A stretch of DNA of 41,745 bases, from the IMG/VR virus record IMGVR_UViG_3300034167_000100, positions 1 to 41,745 of that record. The stretch is one strand, 5' to 3'. Of this stretch, positions 24,338 to 31,852 are shown piece by piece (the stretch's first letter is position 1; every line of letters starts with the position of its first letter). Source of the stretch: a virus. The position numbers and the translations under genes are program-made. The notes beneath the pieces were generated by a model. The model did not search any database. It was not told the origin of the DNA and saw only the letters and a program-made list of their open reading frames with translations.

Positions 24338-26254
24338 TCAGTTAAGGTCTACGATTTCACAGCTTCCACCAGCACAGGCAAACGTACTTGTACCCTTGGA
24401 AGTATCCTCAGTCTCGTACTCACTCAGTCGTGCCCAATCAATACGCTCAGGCATCAAGGCTAGTGCCTCAAGATACTCACGTTCAGAGCAGTCTTGGTAA
24501 GGTGCTTGCTGATACGTATGGTCTGAGTGTGGCAAGAATGACACACCTGATACTTCATCGAAGTTCTTGTAGACCCAAGAACCAACTTCCAACCACTCAT
24601 CATCCTTAACAGTGATGGTAACGGAAGGCTTATGTTCACACCAATGACGTTGGTATGTCATCCACAACTTAAGCTGCTCAATAGCAGTCATGTCGTTGCG
24701 AGTGATAGCACCCTCAGGTGACTTCTGTGGGAAGGAGAACACAGTAGTGGTGTCAGGCTTCATCACATCAGGTTCACTTGGGATACCTTGGTCCTTCATG
24801 AACTGGGTCAGAGGGTCTTTATTGTCACCCCGTACAGTGCGAATGTAGTAGTCTGAGTGACGAGCATGAATACCACTAGCAGAATCGACAAGCTGGGAGA
24901 CAGTGCCAGAAGGCTTGACACAAGTGATAGCAGTAGAAGCAGGGATACCAAGGCGTTCAGCCCACTCAGCATTAGTGTTAATAGCGACATTCTTCAGTAC
25001 TCCTAATGTGAAGGAAAGGTTTGTATCGCCATCTTTATCCGACATCAACTCGTTGTCCATGATACCAGTGAGTGACACACCAAGCAGACGTTCTTCTTCT
25101 GTGTTCTTCTGCCATACCTTACGCAGATAGGGGAAGTTGGTGAAGGTAGACTGAATAGTACCAAGGATGGTAGCTAGCCTTACTTTCTCTTCCAAGTCCG
25201 CAAGTGTATCCGTTGCTCGGACAACGACCTCTGTGAGGTTACAGAATTGCTGTGGACGAAGAATGATTTCACTGCACGGATTAGTCCCAAAGTCATGGTT
25301 AGCATCTCGTCGTCCATTCTTAGCTGCTTGCTTCTTGGAGGCGGGACGGGAGAAGATACCACGTTCACCACTCTTACTCTCGACTAACGACAACCATTCA
25401 CGCATGAAGGTTTCCATGTCTGGCTTCTCAGTATACGCAACTGAGTTGTTAGCCAAAGCACGTTGAGCATTCTTCTCCCACCACTGACCTGACTTAGCGT
25501 GACGCATACGGTCATCACTCAGGTTAGACAGAGAGATCATAGCTGATCGACGTACACCACCGACTACCACTACCTCACCAATCTTACACATCAGATCATG
25601 GCACTCAATAGAGGACAGCTTACGTCCTGCTGCTGCCTTGAACGTATTGATGGTGAAGTTGAACAGTTCGACCAGTGGTCCAGGACCAGAGGCACGACCA
25701 CCAAATGTCTTAAGCTTAGCACCCGCAGGACGTACCTTAGAGACATCCCACTGAGGAACCTCACCCGCATACAGCATAGCAATGACCTTACGCAGAGCCT
25801 TAGCCCAGCCTTCTTTGCTGTCGTGTACTACGATCACATCCTCAGAGGGGAACAGTGTCTCAGGAACATCAGGCAACTTGCCTACATACTGTCGTTCAAC
25901 AGAGAAGCCAACGCCTGTACCACACAACAGGATGAACATAGCCTCATCGAAGGACTTGGGATCATCTACTGCCATGTAGGCACAGTTGTAGCCTGAAGTG
26001 TTGTCACGCTCCATAGCAGGGCCAGCAGTCATCAGTGCCCGCATAGATGGCATGATACCAAGGCTAAGGATAGCCTCTTCAATGTCCCCTACGATGATCT
26101 CGTCACGTGTCTTCTTGACTACTACATTCTGCATATAGCGACTAACAGTCTCAGTCCAAGTCTCTCGACGGTTCTCCTCATCAAGCCAACGAGCATAGCG
26201 TGATGTGTGGATGAAGGCCGAATAGTCAGTAGGTAGGTGGTTGTTGTTAGTCAC
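24338..26254 (-). CDS. nrdJ: Class II (adenosylcobalamin-dependent) ribonucleotide reductase
   Basis: The protein reduces ribonucleotides to deoxyribonucleotides with a thiyl radical made from vitamin B12. The key residues are present: Cys327 and Glu329 in NPCSEIIL, Cys338 in FCNLTE (the same 11-residue spacing as C408 and C419 in the Lactobacillus leichmannii enzyme), Cys91 in SGYNCAYM as the other half of the pair, and the C-terminal CAGGSC shuttle cysteines. The proposed start is GTG 26254, with GGAG 9 bases before it; a TTG at 26269 gives 5 more residues. It does not need NrdB or oxygen. Being B12-dependent, it ties phage growth to host cobalamin supply and gives the cobavirus group its name. 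Confidence 0.93.
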   Translation of the reverse strand: MTNNNHLPTDYSAFIHTSRYARWLDEENRRETWTETVSRYMQNVVVKKTRDEIIVGDIEEAILSLGIMPSMRALMTAGPAMERDNTSGYNCAYMAVDDPKSFDEAMFILLCGTGVGFSVERQYVGKLPDVPETLFPSEDVIVVHDSKEGWAKALRKVIAMLYAGEVPQWDVSKVRPAGAKLKTFGGRASGPGPLVELFNFTINTFKAAAGRKLSSIECHDLMCKIGEVVVVGGVRRSAMISLSNLSDDRMRHAKSGQWWEKNAQRALANNSVAYTEKPDMETFMREWLSLVESKSGERGIFSRPASKKQAAKNGRRDANHDFGTNPCSEIILRPQQFCNLTEVVVRATDTLADLEEKVRLATILGTIQSTFTNFPYLRKVWQKNTEEERLLGVSLTGIMDNELMSDKDGDTNLSFTLGVLKNVAINTNAEWAERLGIPASTAITCVKPSGTVSQLVDSASGIHARHSDYYIRTVRGDNKDPLTQFMKDQGIPSEPDVMKPDTTTVFSFPQKSPEGAITRNDMTAIEQLKLWMTYQRHWCEHKPSVTITVKDDEWLEVGSWVYKNFDEVSGVSFLPHSDHTYQQAPYQDCSEREYLEALALMPERIDWARLSEYETEDTSKGTSTFACAGGSCEIVDLN

Positions 26255-26489
26255 CGTGTTTATCTCCAAGGGTTTTATCTAGTAGTTTACATTGCTCAAG
26301 GCTTGGGGTGTGGTACTTAGAAACCTCTTTGCTACCATCATCATAGAAGGTAACAACTCTGGTTACTTCACCCCACCTAGATCTTTCAGAGTAGTTGACA
26401 TAGAACTCTTCGTACTTGTCATAATCCCAAGACCAACCTCTTTCACCATCACCGCTGTTTAAGTGAAGCTTCCACTTAACAGGCGTCAT
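26247..26489 (-). CDS. Small hypothetical protein upstream of the reductase
   Basis: This 80-aa protein is rich in aromatic and charged residues (GWSWDYDKYEEFYV, VVTFYDDGSKEVSKYH). It starts at an ATGA overlap with the preceding gene and ends overlapping the reductase start. No signal peptide or membrane segment is seen. No family is recognised; coupling to the reductase gene suggests co-expression only. Confidence 0.55.
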   Translation of the reverse strand: MTPVKWKLHLNSGDGERGWSWDYDKYEEFYVNYSERSRWGEVTRVVTFYDDGSKEVSKYHTPSLEQCKLLDKTLGDKHGD

Positions 26490-26641
26490 TTCTTCTCATC
26501 CGAATTGCGGTTAGCTTTACGTCGAGCCTTCTCAGCCTTAGTCGTGTACTTGTAGCCCTTACGGTCAGCATCAGCTTTAGCTAATTTAGATAGACCACCA
26601 TTGACAGCAGTGTAGTCTTTAGACTGTGTGTTGATATTCAT
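26486..26641 (-). CDS. Small basic hypothetical protein (51 aa)
   Basis: The start ATG 26641 directly follows a strong GGAGAGGTGAG ribosome site; a longer frame starting upstream at 26695 overlaps the MazG-type gene and is less likely. The product is Lys/Arg/Asn-rich with YTTKAEKARRKANRNSDEKK at the end. The stop overlaps the next start. The function is unknown; the basic tail suggests nucleic-acid or ribosome contact. Confidence 0.5.
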   Translation of the reverse strand: MNINTQSKDYTAVNGGLSKLAKADADRKGYKYTTKAEKARRKANRNSDEKK

Positions 26642-26651
26642 CTCACCTCTC

Positions 26652-27011
26652 CTATCGGTTGTCGCCTGAGCCACGTAGTACGTTACGTCTTGCACGATCT
26701 TCTAGCTTATAGATGTTCATCGTTGCAATCTCCATTAGATCGTAGCCAAGATCTTCTGCTAGGTTAGACAAGTACCAGAGTACATCACCTAGTTCCTTGG
26801 CTACCTCACGATCATCTAGAGTACCATCACGTAGGAACTTCTTCACCTTCTCCGCTACCTCACCTGCCTCACCACATAGGCCAAGGGCAGGGTAGACAAG
26901 CTTGTCGCTATAAAAGGCAAAGGATCGTGCCTTGATCTGGTAGTCTGTAAAGGATAGCACATCTTCGAACTGCTGATCCTTGAACGCTTCGATGTCATCA
27001 CCACTAATCAT
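26652..27011 (-). CDS. MazG-like nucleotide pyrophosphohydrolase
   Basis: The 119-aa protein belongs to the all-alpha NTP pyrophosphatase group. Metal-binding residues are visible as Glu48 and Glu51 in GEAGE, and Glu73 and Asp76 in ELGDVLWYL. These enzymes hydrolyse (d)NTPs to monophosphates; in phages they are thought to balance nucleotide pools or alter host alarmones. The start is the ATG overlapping the upstream stop, with GAGG upstream; a longer start at 27029 is less well placed. Confidence 0.85.
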   Translation of the reverse strand: MISGDDIEAFKDQQFEDVLSFTDYQIKARSFAFYSDKLVYPALGLCGEAGEVAEKVKKFLRDGTLDDREVAKELGDVLWYLSNLAEDLGYDLMEIATMNIYKLEDRARRNVLRGSGDNR

Positions 27012-27193
27012 TCTTCTACCCTCTTCCATTCTTCTAGTTCTGCGTCAAGATTGAAGTAGTCGTCAACGTCAATGAAACCTTCAAGGACTAGGTACTTAAT
27101 GACAAACCTTTCAGAGATGTCATTCTGTTCGAGGAGCAGCATCAGTCCATAGTTATCGACCAGTTCTCTGATCTTACTCTCTAAGTCAAACAT
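27008..27193 (-). CDS. Small acidic hypothetical protein (61 aa)
   Basis: The acidic, Leu-rich helical protein reads ESKIRELVDNYGLMLLLEQN, then ISERFVIKYLVLEGFIDVDD. Similar short proteins occur in cyanophages and other marine podoviruses without assigned function. It starts directly after the phosphoesterase stop and overlaps the MazG-type start by 4 bases. Confidence 0.62.
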   Translation of the reverse strand: MFDLESKIRELVDNYGLMLLLEQNDISERFVIKYLVLEGFIDVDDYFNLDAELEEWKRVEE

Positions 27194-27970
27194 CTACCCG
27201 TACTCCTTTTCCAATGCGGCAAGGCTTACCCATTGGAGATCGTAAGTTCCATTACTGATGTAGCGTTTGATAGCGACACCCTTAGTCCATTCAGCGTTAG
27301 CCTGTCCAGCCCAAGATTCTTCCTTACCTTTAAAGCATCCAGCGACAAGGGCATGGAGAGCCTTAGGTCTAGCATCAGCTTTGACGTAGTAGTGGAACTT
27401 GTGGCTATGACCTACTGTTGCACTACAGGATAGCTTCTCAGTGAGAGAGTAGCCGTGATGCTTAGTAGATAGTGCAGATCCGTAGTTGCCGCTAGCTACG
27501 TAGTGCCCATAGAGGACACCATCATAATCAACTAAAGCAGGGGCTGAGTTCTTGTACTCATGGTAATCATCAAACCAATAGTCAGTCTGTAGGTGGGAGA
27601 AGGAGATACCATACTTGTCACCCTCTAGACGGGGATCGACAGAGATAGCCTTCTTGAGACGATGCTCGTGGTTACCCTCAAAACCAATACGCCAAGGACG
27701 CTTCTTCTTCTTAAGCTTGAAGCGGTCCCAGATGCGTGACTGTGCATCGTTATACGTTTCAATGTCAGCCTGATAGGACTGAGATACAATAGCTTGAGGA
27801 CTACGTGTGTCGTAAGTATTGAGGCTACGCATATCAGCCCCGTCACCTAAGTCTACCACGTAGTCAGGCTTAATGTCTTCAATGAGACTGCCTAGCCAAT
27901 CGAAGCGAATGTTACTTGCACCTGGATCAGCATGAGCGCAAGTATATACGATAGCGGTACGATTTGTCAA
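27194..27970 (-). CDS. Calcineurin-like metallophosphoesterase
   Basis: The 258-aa protein has the five metallophosphatase motifs: His13/Asp15 (CAHAD), Asp40-x2-Asp43 (VDLGDGAD), Gly99-Asn100-His101-Glu102 (GNHEH), His156 (YGHY) and His188/His190 (GHSH), which bind two metal ions. The substrate is not predictable from sequence; phage members may act on DNA, RNA ends or cyclic nucleotides. The start is TTG 27970, supported by AAGGGG 7 bases upstream and a TTGA overlap with the previous stop. Confidence 0.85.
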   Translation of the reverse strand: MTNRTAIVYTCAHADPGASNIRFDWLGSLIEDIKPDYVVDLGDGADMRSLNTYDTRSPQAIVSQSYQADIETYNDAQSRIWDRFKLKKKKRPWRIGFEGNHEHRLKKAISVDPRLEGDKYGISFSHLQTDYWFDDYHEYKNSAPALVDYDGVLYGHYVASGNYGSALSTKHHGYSLTEKLSCSATVGHSHKFHYYVKADARPKALHALVAGCFKGKEESWAGQANAEWTKGVAIKRYISNGTYDLQWVSLAALEKEYG

Positions 27971-28167
27971 TGGTCTGCCCCTTCGTACTCAAGTACAATC
28001 GGTTCGATGGATACCTTGAAGTGGTCGCAGAAGTATATAGCATCTTCCATCTTTTCGAAGATGATCTCTTCTTCGTGAAGTTCACCATCATCTTCCACTA
28101 GGCATAGACAAAGGATGTTATCCTCATCATCTGTCAATGGTCCGTTGAGTACACGATGTATCAGCAT
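27967..28167 (-). CDS. Small acidic hypothetical protein
   Basis: This 66-aa protein starts at ATG 28167, overlapping the endonuclease I stop; an in-frame GTG at 28179 sits on the ribosome site itself and is unlikely. It is very acidic (LVEDDGELHEEEIIFEKMED), with two adjacent cysteines around LCLCL. It ends in a 4-base overlap with the phosphoesterase. No family is recognised. Confidence 0.55.
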   Translation of the reverse strand: MLIHRVLNGPLTDDEDNILCLCLVEDDGELHEEEIIFEKMEDAIYFCDHFKVSIEPIVLEYEGADH

Positions 28168-28565
28168 TCTTTTATCCACTCCTCAGGGATTAGTCTATCA
28201 GCGTAGAGGAACCCGTGTTGCTTACACCAATCCCCATAGGTAGTCTTAGATCCTTTAGTAAGCTTAGCCTTACTGTTGCTGAAGACGAACCTGATGTCAA
28301 GGAAAATGTGTTGCTTCTGGATGAGTAGATGTTTCTTCCTATCAGCAGCGACAAACCTACCCTTTGATTCAATGATGATACCGTTAGGAAGCAGGAAGTC
28401 AGGCGTGTAACTTCTTACCTCATTCACTTCGTACTTGATCTTCTCAGTCTCATACATAACGGGTACAGATAGGCTTGTTAGTTGGAGAGAGATCGTCTCC
28501 TCTAAGCCTGACCTGTACCCTGCCTTCAATGCTCGTTGTCTTACCTTTGAGTGGGCGGGAGCCAT
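28161..28565 (-). CDS. Endonuclease I, Holliday junction resolvase (T7 gp3-like)
   Basis: The 134-aa protein carries the catalytic set of T7 endonuclease I at nearly the same positions: Glu22 (SGLEE), Asp56 (YTPDF), Glu66 and Lys68 (IIESKG), against E20, D55, E65 and K67 in T7. It resolves branched DNA before packaging and helps degrade host DNA. It overlaps the exonuclease gene by 25 bases and starts 7 bases after GAGG. Confidence 0.92.
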   Translation of the reverse strand: MAPAHSKVRQRALKAGYRSGLEETISLQLTSLSVPVMYETEKIKYEVNEVRSYTPDFLLPNGIIIESKGRFVAADRKKHLLIQKQHIFLDIRFVFSNSKAKLTKGSKTTYGDWCKQHGFLYADRLIPEEWIKEC

Positions 28566-29224
28566 ACGTCATCCTCTTTGCGTCGAAGCCAGAGTAGTCT
28601 AGCATTCATGGTAACAAGTTCTTCGTTACCTTCATACGCAGTCATCACACGTTCGTATAGCTCTCCCTCTGTCGTTGCACCATCAAGAAGTTTACCAGCT
28701 TTAACAGGACCGATACCATACAGACCCTCTATGTTGTCTGCCCTATCCCCTGTCAGTATCTGAGTATAGAAGAACAGAGTAGCTTCGAACTCCTTCAATA
28801 CAAAGGTTGCATTCTTTACTGGGTTGTAGTGGGTGCAGGGGATTTGCTTGAAGTCCTTGTCGGTGGATACGATAATGCAGTTGTATGCTAACTCTGTCGC
28901 TCGTATTGCAATGAGGTCATCAGCTTCCTGGCCCTTACTAACGACAGCACCATACATATCTACCATGTAGTTACGTACATCGCTGAGGTGTTCGGGCTTA
29001 GGGGTATCCTTGCGGTTAGCCTTGTAGCTAGGGCTTAGGGTGTAGCGGAAGTTCCCCTTACCTGTTAGGAATACTTCCACTTCTTCTTCACGTTGGGTAG
29101 TGTTGAAGATGATGTTATCCATCAACTCATCAGTCTTTTCCTTAGCCTCATCTAGTGAAGCACCTTCCTTAGCGAAGGAGGCCCTGTAGCAGATAACATC
29201 GCCATCGACTAAGATGATCATCAT
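28541..29224 (-). CDS. 5'-3' exonuclease (T7 gp6 / FEN-type)
   Basis: The 227-aa protein has the PIN/FEN nuclease pattern: Asp7 and Asp9 in LVDGDVICYRA, QEADDLIAI, VSTDKDF, and the helix-three-turn-helix motif GDRADNIEGLYGIGPVKAG. It probably removes RNA primers and supplies nucleotides by degrading host DNA, working with endonuclease I encoded next to it. Two adjacent ATGs (29224 and 29221) could start it; the second has better spacing from AAGGAA. Confidence 0.88.
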   Translation of the reverse strand: MMIILVDGDVICYRASFAKEGASLDEAKEKTDELMDNIIFNTTQREEEVEVFLTGKGNFRYTLSPSYKANRKDTPKPEHLSDVRNYMVDMYGAVVSKGQEADDLIAIRATELAYNCIIVSTDKDFKQIPCTHYNPVKNATFVLKEFEATLFFYTQILTGDRADNIEGLYGIGPVKAGKLLDGATTEGELYERVMTAYEGNEELVTMNARLLWLRRKEDDVWLPPTQR

Positions 29225-29646
29225 TCAGTTCCTTCGTTGTAATATTCCCAGCCTGCATAGTCAGCTAGGTTAGGTGGTTGCTTAGACGGTGTTGCCTCAT
29301 TTTGCGCGTATCTTTCAACATAATCCGCAGCTTTTCTGATCCTTTCAACATCTTCCCCAAACTTTCCTATTGCAGTGTTACAGGGCCAACACAGAATACC
29401 TCTGACAATATTACGTTTGTGGCAATGATCTATATTTGCTGTATCCACTCTTGACCCAGAGTTTCCAGTAAAAAACACCTTGGTGTTACAAATAAGACAC
29501 TTACCCCCTTGTCTCCGTAACATAGAGTCCCTCTCAGGTACTGTCATACCATACCTGTGCTTAGTCATTATACAGGGACCACAAAAATTATGAGTAGTTT
29601 TAGTAACGTTGCAGCAACCATCACTGGTGCAAAGTTTATACTCCAT
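29221..29646 (-). CDS. HNH endonuclease, endonuclease VII-like (between ThyX and exonuclease)
   Basis: The 141-aa protein has the endonuclease VII/HNH fold: zinc cysteines Cys50/Cys53 (CLIC) and Cys86/Cys89 (CWPC), with the active site Asp73-His74-x-His76 in NIDHCH and VRGILCWPCNTAIG. The N-terminus has extra cysteines (6, 11, 12, 22, 25) that may form a second zinc site. It overlaps ThyX by 11 bases and the exonuclease by 4. Such genes are often free-standing homing endonucleases in phages; a role as a junction resolvase is the alternative. Confidence 0.85.
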   Translation of the reverse strand: MEYKLCTSDGCCNVTKTTHNFCGPCIMTKHRYGMTVPERDSMLRRQGGKCLICNTKVFFTGNSGSRVDTANIDHCHKRNIVRGILCWPCNTAIGKFGEDVERIRKAADYVERYAQNEATPSKQPPNLADYAGWEYYNEGTE

Positions 29647-30319
29647 GAACCAAGGCCTCCCAACTGAAAGGAAATAACTCTGACATTACCTTATCAATTT
29701 GTTGTGCAACAAGCCTTGTTTCATACTGCGTATCTTCTTTAAGACGTAGCTTAGCCATATCCGCGAAGGCATCAAGAGAACCAGACCAGTACCACTCAGT
29801 CATCATAGACTGAGGCAGTACCATACGTGCTTGTTCAGGAGCTACTCCACCCTCAATCATACTATTGTAGACCTGAAGAGAGATTAAGTGTATCTCCTCA
29901 GCAGCAAACTTAGGGTGTGTGTACTCACCGCACATATCAAGCACACATGATGTAACAATCTCGCCCTGTGATCCTTGCTTCTTATCCTCAGACTTCTCAC
30001 GCCACACCTCAGGCACATAGAACTCAGGAGGATCGTCTACGTAACGTCTGCTGATCTCATTCCAACGTAGGAACTTATGCTTGACTAGTTGTCGTGCTAC
30101 GAAGATGGGGGCCTTGACATGGAAGGATGCGAAGGCATGACCGAAAGGTGAGTAGTGCTTATGCTTGGCAAGGTAGTTGATCAAGCGTACATCAGCATCC
30201 TTAAGCGTGAGGTATCCATCCACTTCAACCAACTCAGACTTCTTACCAAAGGATACCCGTGCTGCATTCACAACGCTAAGGTCAGTACCCATGTGATCTA
30301 TATATGAGGCTTTAATCAT
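29636..30319 (-). CDS. thyX: Flavin-dependent thymidylate synthase
   Basis: The 227-aa protein makes dTMP from dUMP using methylene-tetrahydrofolate and FAD. The ThyX signature (canonical RHRxxSxNExSxRY) is present as Lys80-His-Lys, then Asn87-Glu-Ile-Ser and Arg-Arg-Tyr93; Lys replaces the outer arginines and Arg replaces the first Ser. The regions YSPFGHAFASFHVKAPIFVA and QARMVLPQSMMTEWYWSGSL are also typical. It overlaps the preceding gene and the HNH gene. Confidence 0.93.
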   Translation of the reverse strand: MIKASYIDHMGTDLSVVNAARVSFGKKSELVEVDGYLTLKDADVRLINYLAKHKHYSPFGHAFASFHVKAPIFVARQLVKHKFLRWNEISRRYVDDPPEFYVPEVWREKSEDKKQGSQGEIVTSCVLDMCGEYTHPKFAAEEIHLISLQVYNSMIEGGVAPEQARMVLPQSMMTEWYWSGSLDAFADMAKLRLKEDTQYETRLVAQQIDKVMSELFPFSWEALVHGV

Positions 30320-30503
30320 TGGCTTTGTCCTTTAGCGGTATGAAATCACCACAGTTAGTAGACATATCTTGGACAGCGATAGGAGCTTCGTCACTTCCCC
30401 ACCACTTGGCTGCATTAGCTACAACTTCCTTAGTGTACTTACGAAAACACTTATCGTTGGCGCACTCAGCCCAGCAGAAGGTCATGTCCTTATAGCAAAT
30501 CAT
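30312..30503 (-). CDS. Small Cys-rich hypothetical protein (63 aa)
   Basis: The start ATG 30503 lies 9 bases after a strong AGGAGG site inside the previous gene; the longer frame from 30533 lacks this. Four cysteines in the first 20 residues (ICYKDMTFCWAECANDKC) suggest a metal site, and one more lies near the C-terminus. It overlaps the ThyX start by 8 bases. No family is recognised. Confidence 0.58.
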   Translation of the reverse strand: MICYKDMTFCWAECANDKCFRKYTKEVVANAAKWWGSDEAPIAVQDMSTNCGDFIPLKDKAND

Positions 30504-30834
30504 CTCTGAAGTCCTCCTCTTTACGATCATCATCTACTTCATCAAGCCATGCGTCTTCATCATAAAGATCACTATCATCAATGTTCTCTTCAAGATGTAC
30601 ATCATGCCCAGCAATCTCTAAGGCTTTCTTCATACCCTTGATGAAGTTCTCCCACGTATCTATGTCCATGTCCTCATCGGCTACTTCATCTAGCACACCA
30701 CCAAACTTATCGTCCCGTGAGGTAGACCATACGTGCTGACCATTCTCATAAAGATGGATAACGAAGTGAGTACCAGAACCGCAGCACTCACAGTACCAGT
30801 TGGTAGTCTTAAGTGAGATTGTATAAGAAGCCAT
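30490..30834 (-). CDS. Acidic hypothetical protein with N-terminal Cys cluster
   Basis: The 114-aa protein starts with TTNWYCECCGSGTHFVIHLY, where three close cysteines may bind metal, and continues into a very acidic C-terminal half (IDDSDLYDEDAWLDEVDDD). The tail could imitate DNA or serve as a protein contact. It lies between the ssDNA-binding candidate and a small Cys-rich gene. The function is unknown. Confidence 0.6.
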   Translation of the reverse strand: MASYTISLKTTNWYCECCGSGTHFVIHLYENGQHVWSTSRDDKFGGVLDEVADEDMDIDTWENFIKGMKKALEIAGHDVHLEENIDDSDLYDEDAWLDEVDDDRKEEDFRDDLL

Positions 30835-30850
30835 TCTGGTACTCTCCTAG

Positions 30851-31327
30851 TTAAGCTGCTTGGTCTTTTTCATACTTGATGTGGTTGATGATCTTAACCT
30901 CAACCAAGGAAGTACGGCTGTACATCTTACCATCCATACCCTTGAAGGTAGAGATAAGATTGGTAACCTCAGCCACTGATCCGTTACCAATATCACCATG
31001 ATCAGCAGTCCAAGCCTTACCCTCAGCATCAAGCACCTTGGGTGGGCCACCTGCCTTAAGCACAACAGTACCATCCTTGGTCACGACCTTATGCTTACGC
31101 TCGTACTTGATGACAAGCTCACCATCCATCAGTCGCTTCTGTACTGGCTTCTTCTGTGTGCCAGCTTGTTGCAACTTCTGGAACTCTTCCTTACTCAGGA
31201 TCTGAGACAGTGTGTAAGCACCTTCACACTCTACGTATGCGTCTTGGTAACCCTTCAGGTCACGTTTGTCTTCGAAGATACGTGCCCATTCGATGGGTCC
31301 AGTGGTCGTTACAGATTTTAAAGCCAT
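30851..31327 (-). CDS. Putative single-stranded DNA-binding protein (T7 gp2.5-like)
   Basis: The 158-aa protein has the size and position (beside the DNA polymerase) of gp2.5-type ssDNA-binding proteins. It opens with ALKSVTTTGPIEWARIFEDK, has a beta-rich centre with basic residues (ELVIKYERKHKVVTKDG), and includes the segment NGSVAEVTNLISTF, which resembles the gp2.5 core of marine podoviruses. The C-terminus is not the usual long acidic tail, so the assignment is moderate. Confidence 0.65.
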   Translation of the reverse strand: MALKSVTTTGPIEWARIFEDKRDLKGYQDAYVECEGAYTLSQILSKEEFQKLQQAGTQKKPVQKRLMDGELVIKYERKHKVVTKDGTVVLKAGGPPKVLDAEGKAWTADHGDIGNGSVAEVTNLISTFKGMDGKMYSRTSLVEVKIINHIKYEKDQAA

Positions 31328-31344
31328 AGTTGTATTCCCTTTGA

Positions 31345-31779
31345 TTAGTGGGTATCTTTACCCGTGGTCAAGTACTTAGCAGCTTTTTCTAGGATGTCAA
31401 TAGAGTCATTGAACATACCTAACGCTCTGTTACATTGGTTACAGAGTAGTCCTCTTACAGTGCCAGTAGTATGGCTGTGGTCAACAGAGAAGTTCTGAGT
31501 ACGTCCAGATATTTTGTTATCTTTTGTACCACATATAGCGCAGCAATAATCTTGAGCCTTAAGCATAGTCTCATAAGTGGCTATGTCTATACTGTAACAA
31601 TGCTTCAGACGTTTATTCCTAGCCGAGTATGCTGCTCTTTCCTGATTATTCTCTGCCCATTTTCTTTTAGCTTTAGTATCACACTCCTTGCAACGATAGC
31701 TCTTACCATCTTTAGCTGTCTTCATATTGAAGAAGCTATCTAACGGTTTTGTATTGTTGCAGACTGTACACTTTTTCAT
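31345..31779 (-). CDS. HNH endonuclease with its own promoter (downstream of DNA polymerase)
   Basis: The 144-aa protein has an N-terminal zinc finger (Cys4/Cys7 and Cys30/Cys33) and an endonuclease VII-like HNH domain (Cys80/Cys83, Asp100-His101-x-His103 in SVDHSH, Cys113/Cys116 in VRGLLCNQCNRALG). The start is ATG 31779, 5 bases after GGGAGGG; the frame extends upstream to a TTG that is part of the -35 box and is not the start. Intergenic placement with a private promoter is usual for free-standing phage homing endonucleases. Confidence 0.85.
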   Translation of the reverse strand: MKKCTVCNNTKPLDSFFNMKTAKDGKSYRCKECDTKAKRKWAENNQERAAYSARNKRLKHCYSIDIATYETMLKAQDYCCAICGTKDNKISGRTQNFSVDHSHTTGTVRGLLCNQCNRALGMFNDSIDILEKAAKYLTTGKDTH

Positions 31780-31806
31780 GTTAACCCTCCCATTAGGCAT
31801 ACTAGA

Positions 31807-31836
31807 AGTATACCATACATTAGTGGGTTTTGTCAA
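31807..31836 (-). promoter_or_regulatory. Promoter of the HNH gene
   Basis: On the - strand, TTGACA at 31836-31831 and TATACT at 31812-31807 are 18 bases apart. Transcription would start near 31800, about 20 bases before the HNH ATG. The -35 box lies in the loop of a perfect 9-bp inverted repeat (31818-31852). Confidence 0.72.
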
Positions 31837-31852
31837 GGGAACACCACTAATG
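31818..31852. repeat. Inverted repeat around the HNH promoter
   Basis: CATTAGTGG at 31818-31826 and CCACTAATG at 31844-31852 are exact inverse complements separated by 17 bases. One arm includes the DNA polymerase stop codon; the -35 box sits between the arms. It could be an operator, an RNA hairpin ending the polymerase message, or the scar of insertion. Confidence 0.6.

Noticed and set aside
27941-27970. TTGACA-18-TATACT on the - strand at the start of the phosphoesterase gene
   Set aside because: TTGACA is formed by the TTG start codon and next codon, and both boxes are coding. It may still act as an internal promoter, but the match is explained without one.
30998-31321. 107-codon + strand frame inside the ssDNA-binding gene, and similar + strand frames at 23209, 25598 and 33880
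   Set aside because: All are antisense to well-supported - strand genes and lack ribosome sites.
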